A stretch of 53,469 bases of DNA from Rhodanobacter sp. (GTDB lineage: Bacteria > Pseudomonadota > Gammaproteobacteria > Xanthomonadales > Rhodanobacteraceae): assembly GCA_004298505.1 (NCBI GenBank), contig SCRO01000028.1:1-53469 (forward strand). Direction: 5' to 3'. The notes below the pieces were generated by a model that was given only the letters and a program-made list of their open reading frames with translations, ran no database searches and was not told the DNA's origin. Both the position numbers and the translations under genes were made by a program. Of the stretch, positions 15,062 through 24,056 are shown piece after piece; position 1 is the first letter of the stretch; the number at the start of each line of letters is the position of its first letter.

Positions 15062-16972
15062 ATGTGCGGAATCTGCGGTGTAGTGGCCCTCAACCTGACG
15101 GATCGACCTCCACACATGGAGCAGCGGGCGAGAGCGATGCTCCGGCACATGGCGCATCGAGGCCCCGACGGTGAGGGCTCCTTCGCCCGCGAAAAGGTGG
15201 TGATCGCAGCCAATCGGCTGGCGATTCGCAGCGTGGGCGACCAGCAACTCCCGCTGATCGAAGGAGACGACGGCATCATCGTCGTCTGCAATGGCGAGAT
15301 CGACAATCACCGCGAGTTGAAGGCGGCGCTGACCCTCCGTGGGCACGATATTCGGGAGCATACCGACGTCGCCGTCATCGCCCCGCTCTACCGCGAATAC
15401 GGGCTTTCCTTCGTCGACCAGTTGCAGGGCGTGTTTGCTTTCGCCTTGTGGGACCCCGCCAGGCAACGGCTTATTCTTGCGCGCGATCGCGCTGGCGAGC
15501 GTCATCTCTACTATACGTTCGCCGACGGCCTGATCTGTTTCGCTTCGGAACTGGCGGCCCTGGTTGCGGGGCGGGGCAGGGCGGCAGGTGTCGACCCGAC
15601 ATCGGTGGCCCGATACCTGCGCTTTGGCTACTGCCCGTCCCCCTTCAGCCTGCTGCAGGATCATCAAAAGATGCGTCCCGGGGAAATGGTGGTGTTTGAG
15701 CCGTCGGGTACACGTCACTTGCAGTACTGGAATTTTCATGCCGAGGTGGCGTCGGAAGCAGCTCGCTCACTGCCAGCGTTCGATCGCGTTTTCCGGAGTG
15801 CCGTACAGCGACAGAGCGAGATCGATGTGGACTATGGGGTGCTGCTGAGTGGTGGCATCGATTCCGCCTTGCTCACCGCGGTGGCACGCAAGCTACGTCC
15901 TGAAAAGGAACTTGCCGCCTACTGCATCCGGTTTTCCGAAGCCTCGTTCGATGAGGGTACGCAGGCCGAGCGACTCGCCCACCAGCTCGGATGCCGCTTC
16001 GTTCCGGTGCAGGTCACCGCCCAGGATTTTCCGCCCATGCTGCGCCAACTGGTCGAGACGACCGGTGAGCCACTGGCGGACCCGGCGTGGATACCGCTGT
16101 CACTGGTAGCACGGCGCGCATCCCGTGACGTGAAGGTAGTGCTGAGCGGCGAAGGTGCCGATGAGTTGTTCGCCGGCTACCCCACGTACCTGGGAGCTCA
16201 TCTTGCGGGTTACTACGCGCGGCTGCCCGCGTTTGCGCGAAGGGCGTGCCAGTACCTCATCGAGCGGCTGCCGCCATCCGACCGGAAGGTCACCCTCGCC
16301 TTTCTGCTCAAGCGCTTCATTCGCGGACAGCAACTGGACGGGCTGGCAAGACACCTGCTGTGGACCGCAAGCATTTCACCCGGGTGGTTGCAGCGGCTGG
16401 GCGTCGAGCCGCCGGCAACCGACACATCACACGACCCGGCAGCACTGATCGATGTCCTGCAACAGTACGATCTCGCCCAGCCGCTGCCGGAAGCCCTGCT
16501 GGCCAAGGCAGATTACGGCGGCATGCTGCACGGCGTGGAAATCCGGGCACCGTTTCTTGATCAGACCGTTATCGAATTTGCCGCGACTTTGCCCGTGCAG
16601 GAACGCGTTCGCGGTTTGACAACCAAGATATTTCTCAAGCACTACGCAGAGCGCTATTTGCCGCGATCGGTCATCACCCGTCGCAAACGGGGTCTTTCCG
16701 TGCCGCTCGCCGCATGGCTGCGTGGACCACTATTGGACTGGGCCGAATCGCAGTTGACGCACAAGGCGCTTTCCCGCGTCGGCATCGATCAGCGGCAGGT
16801 GTCGGAGCTGCTGACGGAGCACCGGTCGCGATCAAGCGACCACTCCCGCGCTATCTGGACCCTGATCGTGCTGAGTGAATGGCTGCAGTGGTTGTCCCAT
16901 TCGCAAGCTGACTTGCCGCATGCCGAGCCACGGCGATCCGGGGTTGTCTCCGCGCTGCATACAACGCCCTGA
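15062..16972 (+). CDS. asnB: Asparagine synthase-like glutamine amidotransferase
   Basis: This 636-residue protein has the class II amidotransferase and synthetase domains of AsnB. The N-terminal nucleophile is Cys2 (MCGICG), with the NGEI glutamine site at 77-80 and RDRAGERHLYY at 141-151. The ATP PP-loop is SGGIDS at 263-268, followed by SGEGADELFAGY. It uses glutamine to amidate a carboxylate with ATP. Several AsnB homologues beside glycan genes amidate sugar acids or surface polymers rather than aspartate, so aspartate may not be the substrate here. It follows the GT39 gene by 47 bases and is probably in the same operon. The symbol reflects the family. Confidence 0.88.
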   Translation: MCGICGVVALNLTDRPPHMEQRARAMLRHMAHRGPDGEGSFAREKVVIAANRLAIRSVGDQQLPLIEGDDGIIVVCNGEIDNHRELKAALTLRGHDIREHTDVAVIAPLYREYGLSFVDQLQGVFAFALWDPARQRLILARDRAGERHLYYTFADGLICFASELAALVAGRGRAAGVDPTSVARYLRFGYCPSPFSLLQDHQKMRPGEMVVFEPSGTRHLQYWNFHAEVASEAARSLPAFDRVFRSAVQRQSEIDVDYGVLLSGGIDSALLTAVARKLRPEKELAAYCIRFSEASFDEGTQAERLAHQLGCRFVPVQVTAQDFPPMLRQLVETTGEPLADPAWIPLSLVARRASRDVKVVLSGEGADELFAGYPTYLGAHLAGYYARLPAFARRACQYLIERLPPSDRKVTLAFLLKRFIRGQQLDGLARHLLWTASISPGWLQRLGVEPPATDTSHDPAALIDVLQQYDLAQPLPEALLAKADYGGMLHGVEIRAPFLDQTVIEFAATLPVQERVRGLTTKIFLKHYAERYLPRSVITRRKRGLSVPLAAWLRGPLLDWAESQLTHKALSRVGIDQRQVSELLTEHRSRSSDHSRAIWTLIVLSEWLQWLSHSQADLPHAEPRRSGVVSALHTTP

Positions 16973-17120
16973 ATTGAATTGGCCGAGCAGCCGGTTCTTT
17001 CGGCTTTCGCATCTCCATGCACGGGCGGCCCGACCACTGCACGAACCTCGTGGCTGACCACCTTCCGCGAAGGCTACCGGAGCGCCATGCTTCAGCAAGC
17101 TCCTGACCGCGTGACGGAGA

Positions 17121-17280
17121 GGTGCAGCCGGTGCCGTTCGGATCCAGCGTCGCAGTGCGCGCGCTGACCTGGGTGGGGATGCTGGCGGTGACGCGGTAGT
17201 GGTCAGCGCCGTCCTCGTGCACGGCGGTGATCGTGCCGCTTTCGCCGTTGGCGCTGTAGATCATCGAGGTGAGCGCAACG
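17121..17280 (-). pseudogene. Fragment of YncE-like beta-propeller protein
   Basis: On the minus strand this reads SMIYSANGESGTITAVHEDG, then HYRVTASIPTQ and SARTATLDPNGTG. That is the repeat pattern of YncE-type seven-bladed propellers (SANGDGT, then TQ..ARTMALDP). Only one blade or so (about 50 codons) is present, with no signal peptide and no continuation. I call it a relic. The flanking 16973-17120 shows no recognisable gene. Confidence 0.5.
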
Positions 17281-17284
17281 GCAC

Positions 17285-17307
17285 TGGATTCCAGTGTACG
17301 CTGGAAT
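17285..17307. repeat. REP-like hairpin
   Basis: ATTCCAG and CTGGAAT form a 7-bp stem around TGTACG, followed by GAC. The form resembles the small ATTCC...GGAATGAC palindromic repeats that are common between genes in Xanthomonadales. It lies between the YncE relic and the stop of the RND permease gene. Confidence 0.45.
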
Positions 17308-17355
17308 GACGCTACGCAGCGGCATTCCGGTTCAGGATTGAGATGGAGTGTGTAA

Positions 17356-20300
17356 TCAGTCTGGGGGTGCCTGCCTGGCGGAACCTTGGTTTGTCACCGC
17401 CTTGTCGCGACGACGCAGCAGTGAATACAGCACCGGCATCACCAGCAGCACCAGCGGCAGCTGCACCAGCATGCCGGAGATGATCGCGATGGCCAGCGGT
17501 TGCTGCATCTGCGAGCCCTGGCCGAGCGCCAGCGCCAGCGGCATGAGGGTCAAGATCGCGGCAAGGGTGGACATCAGGATCGGCCGCGTGCGGTGCTCGC
17601 CCGCCTCGTGCAGCGCGTGGTGCAACTCGCGTTCCCGCTCCGCGTCCTGCAGTTCGGAGAAATAGAAGATCGCCAGCTCGGTGACGATGCCCACGATCAT
17701 CGTCATGCCCATCATCGCCGAGATATTCAGCTCGATGCCGGTCAGCCACAGCCCGACGAACACCGCCGGAAGCGCCAGCAGCGGCATCGCCAGGATGGTG
17801 ATGGCTACGCGGAAACTCTCGTACAGGAACAGCAGCAGGGTGAACACCAGCGCGATCGCCGCGCCCATCACGATCAGCAGGCCGCGGAATGCCTGCTGCT
17901 GTTGCTGGTAGGTGCCGCCCAACTGATAGACCACGCCCTTGGGTAGCAGTCCCTTTTGGCTCATGACCTTCTTCACATCGACAATGGCCGAACCGAGGCT
18001 GCGGCCGCTGATGCGCCCGGTCACCGAAACCGTGCGCTTGAGGTTGATGCGGGTGATTTCCGGCTGGCCCTGCACCTGCTTGATCGTGGCCACCCGCGAC
18101 AGTGGCAGCATATGGCCGTCCGGTGCACGGATCAGCAGGTCGCTGATCTGATCGATGCGCCGGTACGAGCTGCGTGGAAGACGCACGCGCACACCGACCA
18201 GCCTGCTGCCCACGGGTATGCTCGCGGCTACCGTGCCGTCGACTGCGGCCGCCACCTGGTTGGTGACGCTGGCCGGGTCGAGGCCTTCCAGCGCGGCCTG
18301 GGTGGAATCCACCTGCACCGTGAGCGCGTCGCCGGCGGGGTTGATGCCGTCGCGCACGCCGACCACGCCGTTGATCTTGCCCACGGCAGCGGCCACCTTT
18401 TTCGCGGTGGCGTCCAGCGTCGGTCCGTCGGCGCCGGACAACTGCACGTCGATCGGCTGCGGCACCGCCACCAGATCGCCGATCAGATCCTCCATCAGCT
18501 GCGACAGTTCGATGTCCAGCCCCGGCACTTGCTGCTCCACCTTGGTGCGTACCTGAGTCATCACCGCCTCGGTCGACGGGCGCGCGCCGTGCTTCAGGCG
18601 TACGAAGAAATCGCCGGTGTTGGCTTCGGTCAGGCCGCCGCCCAGTTGCAGGCCGGTGCGGCGCGAGTAGGTATCGACATAGGGATTGGCGCGGACGATG
18701 GTTTCCACCTGGCGCAGCAGGCGGTCGGTTTCCTCCAGCGAGGTGCCCGGCGGTGAGCGGTAGTCGAGGATGAAGCCGCCCTCGTCCATCTTCGGCATGA
18801 AACCGGAGCCGACCTGGGTGTAGGCCAGCCCACCCAGCGCCAGCAGCGGCACGATCACCAGCAGCACCAGCCAGGGGCGCTTGAGCCCGCGGCTCAACGT
18901 GTTCTGGTAGCCGTCCATCATGCGTCGGGTGAAGCGGCTTTGCGGACGTTCGACCAGGTGGCGCTTGTCCAGCAAGCGCTCGGCCAGCAGTGGCACCGCG
19001 ACCCAGGTCAGCAGATAGGAGATGATCAGCGCGCTGGCCATGGTCAGCGACAGTGCCTTGAAGAACGCACCCGTGACGCCGGACAGAAACGCCAGCGGCA
19101 GGAAGATGATGATGGTGGCCGCGCTGGAGCCGGTCAGCGGCCGGGTGAACTCCCACGCGGCGCCGGCGATCCGCTCGTGCACCTCGCCAACCCCGCCGCC
19201 GACGCGGCGCATGATGTGCTCCAGCATCACGATGATGTCGTCGATGATCAATCCCACGGCCGCCGCCATGCCACCCAGCGTCATCATGTTGAAGCTCATG
19301 CCCAGCACGGATAGCAGCAACATGGTGATCGCCAGCACTGCCGGCACCACGATCAGCGCAATCAGGATCACCCGCGTGTTGCGCAAAAACACGAACAGCA
19401 CCAGCCCAGCCAGTACGATGCCGATCAGGATCGCGTCGCGCACGCTGCTCGCCGCGGCCGTCACCAACTGGGTCTGGTCGTACCAATTGGCGATGTGCAC
19501 GCCGTCGGGCAGTTGCGACGCGTAGTCGGCCAGCTTCTGCTTGACGTCCCTGGCGATCTGCACGCTGTTGCCGCCGGGCTGCTGGTAGACCTGCAGCAGC
19601 ACCGCGTTCTGGCCATCGGCGTTGACCCGGATGTATTGCGGCACATGACTGAGGCTGACCCGGGCGACATCTTTCAGGCGGATGCCGCCGGCAGGACCGG
19701 CGCGCACCACGATGTCGCGCAGCGCGGCGAGGGTCTTGGGCTGATTGTTGGCCAGCATCAGATACAGCTTGTAATGGTCGGAGACCCGTCCCATCGCCTG
19801 GATCGTGGCCGCATTGCCGACCGCCTGGGTGACTTCGGTCAGGCTCAGGTTCAGCGCGCGCAGCTTGTCCGGATCCACGTCGGCATGGAACTCGGCGACC
19901 TCGCCGCCTTGCACATCCACGTGCGCGACGCCGGTGATGCTGGAGAGCAGCGGCCGCAACTGGTACATGGCCAGGTCGTGCAGCGCGCTGGGCGAAAGCG
20001 TGTGCGACACCAGGCTGTAGCCCAGTTCCGGAAACGTGGTCGGGTCCATGCGCCGGGCCGTGAGCCGGGTGCCGGCGGGCAATTGCGACAACACCTGGCC
20101 GGCGGCGCCGTTGATCTCCTGCAGCGCCGCGTTCATGTCGAAGCCCCAGTCGAAGGTGACCTCGATCTGTGCGCTGCCACGGCTGGTGGTGGACTTCACA
20201 TCGCGCACACCACGCACCTTGCGCACCGCCACCTCGACCGGCGTGGTTACGGCAATGGCCATCTGGTCGGCGGGCTGATCGCCCGCCTCCAGATTCATCT

Positions 20301-20436
20301 GCACCCGCGGAAACGCCACGTTGGGGAACAACGCCACCGGCATGAAGAACGCGCTGGCGATGCCGCCGACCATCAGCATGAAGGCGAGAAACAGCAGCGA
20401 GCGGCGATGCCGGTGCATCCATACCGTGATATTCAC
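17356..20436 (-). CDS. RND efflux permease
   Basis: This 1026-residue protein is an RND-superfamily proton-driven pump of the inner membrane. It has an N-terminal helix (RRSLLFLAFMLMVGGIASAFF), two large periplasmic loops and two six-helix bundles. The central helix carries the proton-relay pair in GLIIDDIIVMLEH near residue 400, as in drug-type pumps. The length matches the family (about 1000-1050). The start is a GTG whose codon overlaps the adaptor stop by 4 bases, so it is the last gene of a tolC-adaptor-permease operon. The substrate could be drugs, lipids or metals. No histidine-rich metal site is evident. Confidence 0.92.
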   Translation of the reverse strand: MNITVWMHRHRRSLLFLAFMLMVGGIASAFFMPVALFPNVAFPRVQMNLEAGDQPADQMAIAVTTPVEVAVRKVRGVRDVKSTTSRGSAQIEVTFDWGFDMNAALQEINGAAGQVLSQLPAGTRLTARRMDPTTFPELGYSLVSHTLSPSALHDLAMYQLRPLLSSITGVAHVDVQGGEVAEFHADVDPDKLRALNLSLTEVTQAVGNAATIQAMGRVSDHYKLYLMLANNQPKTLAALRDIVVRAGPAGGIRLKDVARVSLSHVPQYIRVNADGQNAVLLQVYQQPGGNSVQIARDVKQKLADYASQLPDGVHIANWYDQTQLVTAAASSVRDAILIGIVLAGLVLFVFLRNTRVILIALIVVPAVLAITMLLLSVLGMSFNMMTLGGMAAAVGLIIDDIIVMLEHIMRRVGGGVGEVHERIAGAAWEFTRPLTGSSAATIIIFLPLAFLSGVTGAFFKALSLTMASALIISYLLTWVAVPLLAERLLDKRHLVERPQSRFTRRMMDGYQNTLSRGLKRPWLVLLVIVPLLALGGLAYTQVGSGFMPKMDEGGFILDYRSPPGTSLEETDRLLRQVETIVRANPYVDTYSRRTGLQLGGGLTEANTGDFFVRLKHGARPSTEAVMTQVRTKVEQQVPGLDIELSQLMEDLIGDLVAVPQPIDVQLSGADGPTLDATAKKVAAAVGKINGVVGVRDGINPAGDALTVQVDSTQAALEGLDPASVTNQVAAAVDGTVAASIPVGSRLVGVRVRLPRSSYRRIDQISDLLIRAPDGHMLPLSRVATIKQVQGQPEITRINLKRTVSVTGRISGRSLGSAIVDVKKVMSQKGLLPKGVVYQLGGTYQQQQQAFRGLLIVMGAAIALVFTLLLFLYESFRVAITILAMPLLALPAVFVGLWLTGIELNISAMMGMTMIVGIVTELAIFYFSELQDAERERELHHALHEAGEHRTRPILMSTLAAILTLMPLALALGQGSQMQQPLAIAIISGMLVQLPLVLLVMPVLYSLLRRRDKAVTNQGSARQAPPD

Positions 20437-21575
20437 TGCGCTGTACCCGTGGTTGTGGGTGGTGGCGCCGCCGAGCTTGCTGTCGCGGCCGGTTTGGAGC
20501 TGGCGTTGGCCTGCGACGCGCCGGTCTTGACCGCATCGCCGTCGCTGAGCTCGTACACGCCCAGCACGATGATCGGTGCCTGCGGATCGAGCGGACCCTG
20601 CACGCCGACGGTGTCGCCATCGGGGCTGCGCAGCTTCACGTCGACGCGTTTGGCGTGGCCGTTGTGCACCTGAAAGAGGTAATCGCCCTGCTGATCATGC
20701 AGTACGGCATCGCGTGGCACCGCCCAGGCGCTGAAATCGGCGGCGTGGATCTGCGCGGTCACCGCCGCGCCGGCGACGAGCATGGCGCCGGCGCTGGCCG
20801 GCAGCTCGACCTGCGCCGGCAACAGATGGGTTTGCGGATCGACCGATTGACCGATCATCTGCAAGGTACCGGTGAAGCCTGTAGGTGGTCCGTACACGCT
20901 TTGCAGCTGCACCGACATACCAGCACGCAGCTTTTTGCCACTCTCCGGCTGCACGCCCAGTTGCGCCACCAACGCGTGGGCGGGCGTAAAGTCGAGCAGT
21001 GGCGCATTGGCCGCCACGCGGTCGCCCAGGCCAACCCGCAGTGCCGTCACCACACCGTCGGCCGGCGCCTGCACCGCGTGTTTCGGTGCGCCGCCGCCGA
21101 TCGCCTGCTGCGCCTGCACGGCTGCTTGCGCATCGGCCAGCGTCTTGCGTGCGGCGGCCACCTGCGATTGCGTGGCCAGACGTTCCGTGGCCAGCTTTTC
21201 GGTGCGCTGCAACTCGCCCCGGGCCAGGTTCAGGCCGGCTTGCGCCTGTTGGTAGGCGCTGCGCGTTGCTGGGTCCGCGCTGATCGTCAGCAACGGCTGA
21301 CCGCGCTTGACGGTTTGCCCGGCGGTGACCGTCACAGCCACGATCTGGCCGCCGTAGGCCAAGCTAAGGGTGCGCGCGCGATGCGGGTCGCCCATCGCGC
21401 TGCCGATCGCCTCGACGTTGTCGTGGAAGGTCTGCCGTGTGGGCATCACCGTGGTCACCGCTACCGTGCTGGCGCTGTCGGTATTGCTGGCGCTGCCGGC
21501 CTCGCCGCCGCAGCCGGCCAGCAGGCCGAGCAGGGCGAGGGCGCCAAGGCGCGGTATCAGGAAGCATTGTTTCAT
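20433..21575 (-). CDS. RND efflux periplasmic adaptor, lipoprotein
   Basis: This 380-residue membrane-fusion protein links the inner-membrane RND pump to the TolC channel. It has a lipoprotein signal with lipobox LLAGC (Cys near residue 21). A split lipoyl domain follows (GGQIVAVTVTAGQTVKRGQPLL and APADGVVTALRVGLGDRV) on either side of a coiled hairpin of about 65 residues (AYQQAQAGLN to QAAVQAQQ). Beta-barrel and membrane-proximal domains come next. The C-terminus is a Ser/Ala/Pro-rich tail. The start overlaps the TolC stop (ATGA) and the stop overlaps the permease start. Longer upstream in-frame starts are rejected because the lipobox would then be internal. Confidence 0.9.
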   Translation of the reverse strand: MKQCFLIPRLGALALLGLLAGCGGEAGSASNTDSASTVAVTTVMPTRQTFHDNVEAIGSAMGDPHRARTLSLAYGGQIVAVTVTAGQTVKRGQPLLTISADPATRSAYQQAQAGLNLARGELQRTEKLATERLATQSQVAAARKTLADAQAAVQAQQAIGGGAPKHAVQAPADGVVTALRVGLGDRVAANAPLLDFTPAHALVAQLGVQPESGKKLRAGMSVQLQSVYGPPTGFTGTLQMIGQSVDPQTHLLPAQVELPASAGAMLVAGAAVTAQIHAADFSAWAVPRDAVLHDQQGDYLFQVHNGHAKRVDVKLRSPDGDTVGVQGPLDPQAPIIVLGVYELSDGDAVKTGASQANASSKPAATASSAAPPPTTTGTAQ

Positions 21576-23026
21576 GGCTGGGGGGTCTTGGCGGAAGCAG
21601 GGATGTCGGTGTTGCCCAGCAAGGCCTGCAGCGCAATCGCGCTGCGGGCCTGCCGTTCGCGCAGGTTCAACAGCTCGAGATCGGCACTGAGCACATTGCT
21701 GCGGATAGTCAAATAGACGGGCCAGTCCAGCAGTTGCTGGTGCCACGCTCGTTCGGCGGCACGCCGGGAGGCGTCGAGCTGGTGCACGTGGGCGATCAGT
21801 CGCGCGCGCTGACCTTTCAAGGTGACAAGATCAGCCTGCAGGCGCTGCACGTCGCTGCGCGCGCTCAGCAGACGCTCGTCGTAGGTGTCCTTGAGATGCA
21901 GGCGGGTGGCGCGTTCGATCGCGATGTTGCCGCGATTGCGGTCGAACAGCGGCAGGTTGATGCCGATGCTGAAGCCCTTGGTGTAGACATTGCCGGTATC
22001 GCGCGCGGTATTGAAGCCGAGCGTGAGCGCGGGGAACTGCGCCAGGATCGCGCCGCGCAGGGCGGCGTTTTGCGCGCGATAGCCGGCCTGCAACGCGAGA
22101 AGATCCGGGCGGCGCTGCGGCAAAACGGTCAGCGCCTGTTGTACCTGGGCAGGCGTGGGTTGCGTCGCGTCGACCCGGCCGACCAGCGGGAGCGGAGCGC
22201 TGGAGTTCAAGCCCAGCAACACATGCAGGTCGCTCTCGGCCTGGTGCAACTGCACCGCCGTATCGCGCAGTTGCTTGTGCACACCGGCGAGGTCATTCAG
22301 GCCTGCGCTGGCCGTGTCGTAGGTGAGGTTGCCGGCTTGCAATGCCGTCTTCACGTAGCGGTCCACCGGCGCCAGCGCGACCTGTTCCACCTGCAGTCGT
22401 CGCTGCTGCGTGCGCAGCGTGGTGACCTGATTGAACAGCTGGCGCGCCTGCGTCACCGTCTGCCATTCCGACCACAACAGCTCAAGGTTGACCTGTGCGG
22501 CGTGACCGCGCGCTGCTGCCTTGCGCGACGAGCGCGTCAGTAGCGCGGTGATGTCCTCGTTGATCCCCAGGTTGAATGCCTTGGTCAGGCCGGGGCCGGA
22601 GTGCTGCGGGAAATCCTCACCCAGGCTCAGCTGCGGATCGGGCAGCAGGCCGGCGGCGAAGGCCTGTGCGCGTGCGATGCCAAGCGCGTCGCGCTGCACC
22701 TTCAGCGCCGGGCTGTTGGCCACCGCCAGCATCGCCACTTCGGTCGCGTCCAGCCCGTCGGCAGGGTCGAAGCGGTGTTGCGCCAACATCGGCAACGGCA
22801 TGTTCGTGGTCGGTGCGCTGAGCGCGGCCACGCTGGCGGCGCCGCGACCATTGCCGAGCGGCAAGGGCTTGAACGTGGCGCAGCCGGCTACGCTGAGCGC
22901 GGTGAGGATGCCCGTCGCTGCGAACAAGACGCGACGGCAGACGGCTCGACGCCTTCGGGATGGGGCGAGAGACGCCGGAGCGGCGATCGGGAGACTGGGA
23001 TCATGCATTCGCCCAGCTTGTCTCAT
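21572..23026 (-). CDS. TolC-family outer-membrane efflux protein
   Basis: This protein of about 484 residues is the outer-membrane channel of the RND pump. An N-terminal export signal ends in the lipobox LSVAGC. Two repeated alpha-hairpin regions follow, with TolC landmarks such as VANSPALKVQRDALGIARAQ, LPDPQLSLG, RRPDLLALQAGYRAQNA and GISIGINLPLFDRNRG-type text. It is the first gene of the operon. The exact start is uncertain among codons at 23038, 23026 and 23008, since none has a strong ribosome site. The divergent gap 23039-23285 to the HAD gene should hold promoters for both directions, but I see no convincing boxes. Confidence 0.88.
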   Translation of the reverse strand: MRQAGRMHDPSLPIAAPASLAPSRRRRAVCRRVLFAATGILTALSVAGCATFKPLPLGNGRGAASVAALSAPTTNMPLPMLAQHRFDPADGLDATEVAMLAVANSPALKVQRDALGIARAQAFAAGLLPDPQLSLGEDFPQHSGPGLTKAFNLGINEDITALLTRSSRKAAARGHAAQVNLELLWSEWQTVTQARQLFNQVTTLRTQQRRLQVEQVALAPVDRYVKTALQAGNLTYDTASAGLNDLAGVHKQLRDTAVQLHQAESDLHVLLGLNSSAPLPLVGRVDATQPTPAQVQQALTVLPQRRPDLLALQAGYRAQNAALRGAILAQFPALTLGFNTARDTGNVYTKGFSIGINLPLFDRNRGNIAIERATRLHLKDTYDERLLSARSDVQRLQADLVTLKGQRARLIAHVHQLDASRRAAERAWHQQLLDWPVYLTIRSNVLSADLELLNLRERQARSAIALQALLGNTDIPASAKTPQP

Positions 23027-23285
23027 GTGGCTTAGCAATGTCTTAGATCACCTTTGGTTTGGCCGTCACGATCGACACGCCGTCTCGATTCGGTTGCAGC
23101 GGACCATGAGCGTTCCCCGCAAGGACCGCACTCAGCGCAGGCTATTGTAGAAGCCCGCTCGCGGGCGATGCTCTGCTCTGGCCAAAAGACATCGCGCACG
23201 AGTGCGCTCTTGCGCGGGCACTGGAAAGGGCACCGAAAGGCGGCTTTTTTAAACTGCGCGGCATTGCTACTGACGTGAGTTCGCG

Positions 23286-23996
23286 ATGTCCGCGCCTGGC
23301 TGGACCATCTTGTGTGATTTCGACGGCACCATTTCCGTCGAGGACGTGATCGACTCGCTGCTCGATCGCTTCGGTCGCCCCGGCTGGGAAGTGCTGGAGC
23401 AGGACTGGCGTGCGGGGCGCATTGGTTCGCGCGAATGCATGGTTGGCCAGGTCGACCTGTTGCAGATGAGCCGTGCGGATCTGGATGCCCATCTGAGCGA
23501 GTTGTGGATCGATCATGCGTTTCCGGGCTTCGTGGCGAAGGCGCGTGAGTTGAACGTGCCGATCCGCGTGGTTAGCGACGGGCTCGATGTCGCGATCCAG
23601 CAGATCCTTAGCCGCTATGGACTGGATGACCTGCCGCTGGCAGCGAACCATCTGGCGCCGGGCGTGCCGCCGAAGCAGTGGCAGTTGACCTCGCCGTTCC
23701 AGGCCGAGGGTTGCCGCAGCGGCACCTGCAAGTGCGCCTGTGTGGCACAGGCCCGCACGACCGGCGCGAAGACTTTGCTGATCGGCGATGGCGCCTCGGA
23801 TTTCTGCGCGGCCGACCGCGTGGATTTCGTGTTCGCCAAGCATCGCCTGATCGAGCATTGCCGCGCCGCCGGTATCGACTATGTGCCGATCACCGGATTC
23901 GAGGATGCGCTGGAGTTGCTGCCCCGGCTGCTCGATGGCAGCCTGATCGGGCAGCGCGCCTTCGAACCTGCGTCGGCGATCATCGCGACGGCTTGA
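23286..23996 (+). CDS. HAD-IB phosphatase, MtnX/PSP-like
   Basis: This 236-residue cytoplasmic protein is a haloacid-dehalogenase phosphatase. Motif I is LCDFDGTIS with nucleophile Asp11 and general acid Asp13. Motif II is VVSDG near 95-99, and motif III/IV is GDGASDFC at 167-174. It most resembles the MtnX/phosphoserine phosphatase-like branch. A Cys-rich CRSGTCKCAC stretch at 143-152 is typical of some members. It removes phosphate from a small metabolite. It stands 60 bases before the aminotransferase on the same strand, so a phosphorylated amino or keto intermediate passed between them is plausible. Confidence 0.85.
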   Translation: MSAPGWTILCDFDGTISVEDVIDSLLDRFGRPGWEVLEQDWRAGRIGSRECMVGQVDLLQMSRADLDAHLSELWIDHAFPGFVAKARELNVPIRVVSDGLDVAIQQILSRYGLDDLPLAANHLAPGVPPKQWQLTSPFQAEGCRSGTCKCACVAQARTTGAKTLLIGDGASDFCAADRVDFVFAKHRLIEHCRAAGIDYVPITGFEDALELLPRLLDGSLIGQRAFEPASAIIATA

Positions 23997-24056
23997 CTGG
24001 CGACGTGGCCCGTTTTTGCCTTCACCTCCACCTCCTGAACTGATTGCGGACTCTCG

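Noticed and set aside
17312..20620. 1102-codon open frame overlapping the RND permease
   Set aside because: It is the same strand in another frame. The permease frame carries all family motifs and this one is Arg/Gly/His-rich nonsense.
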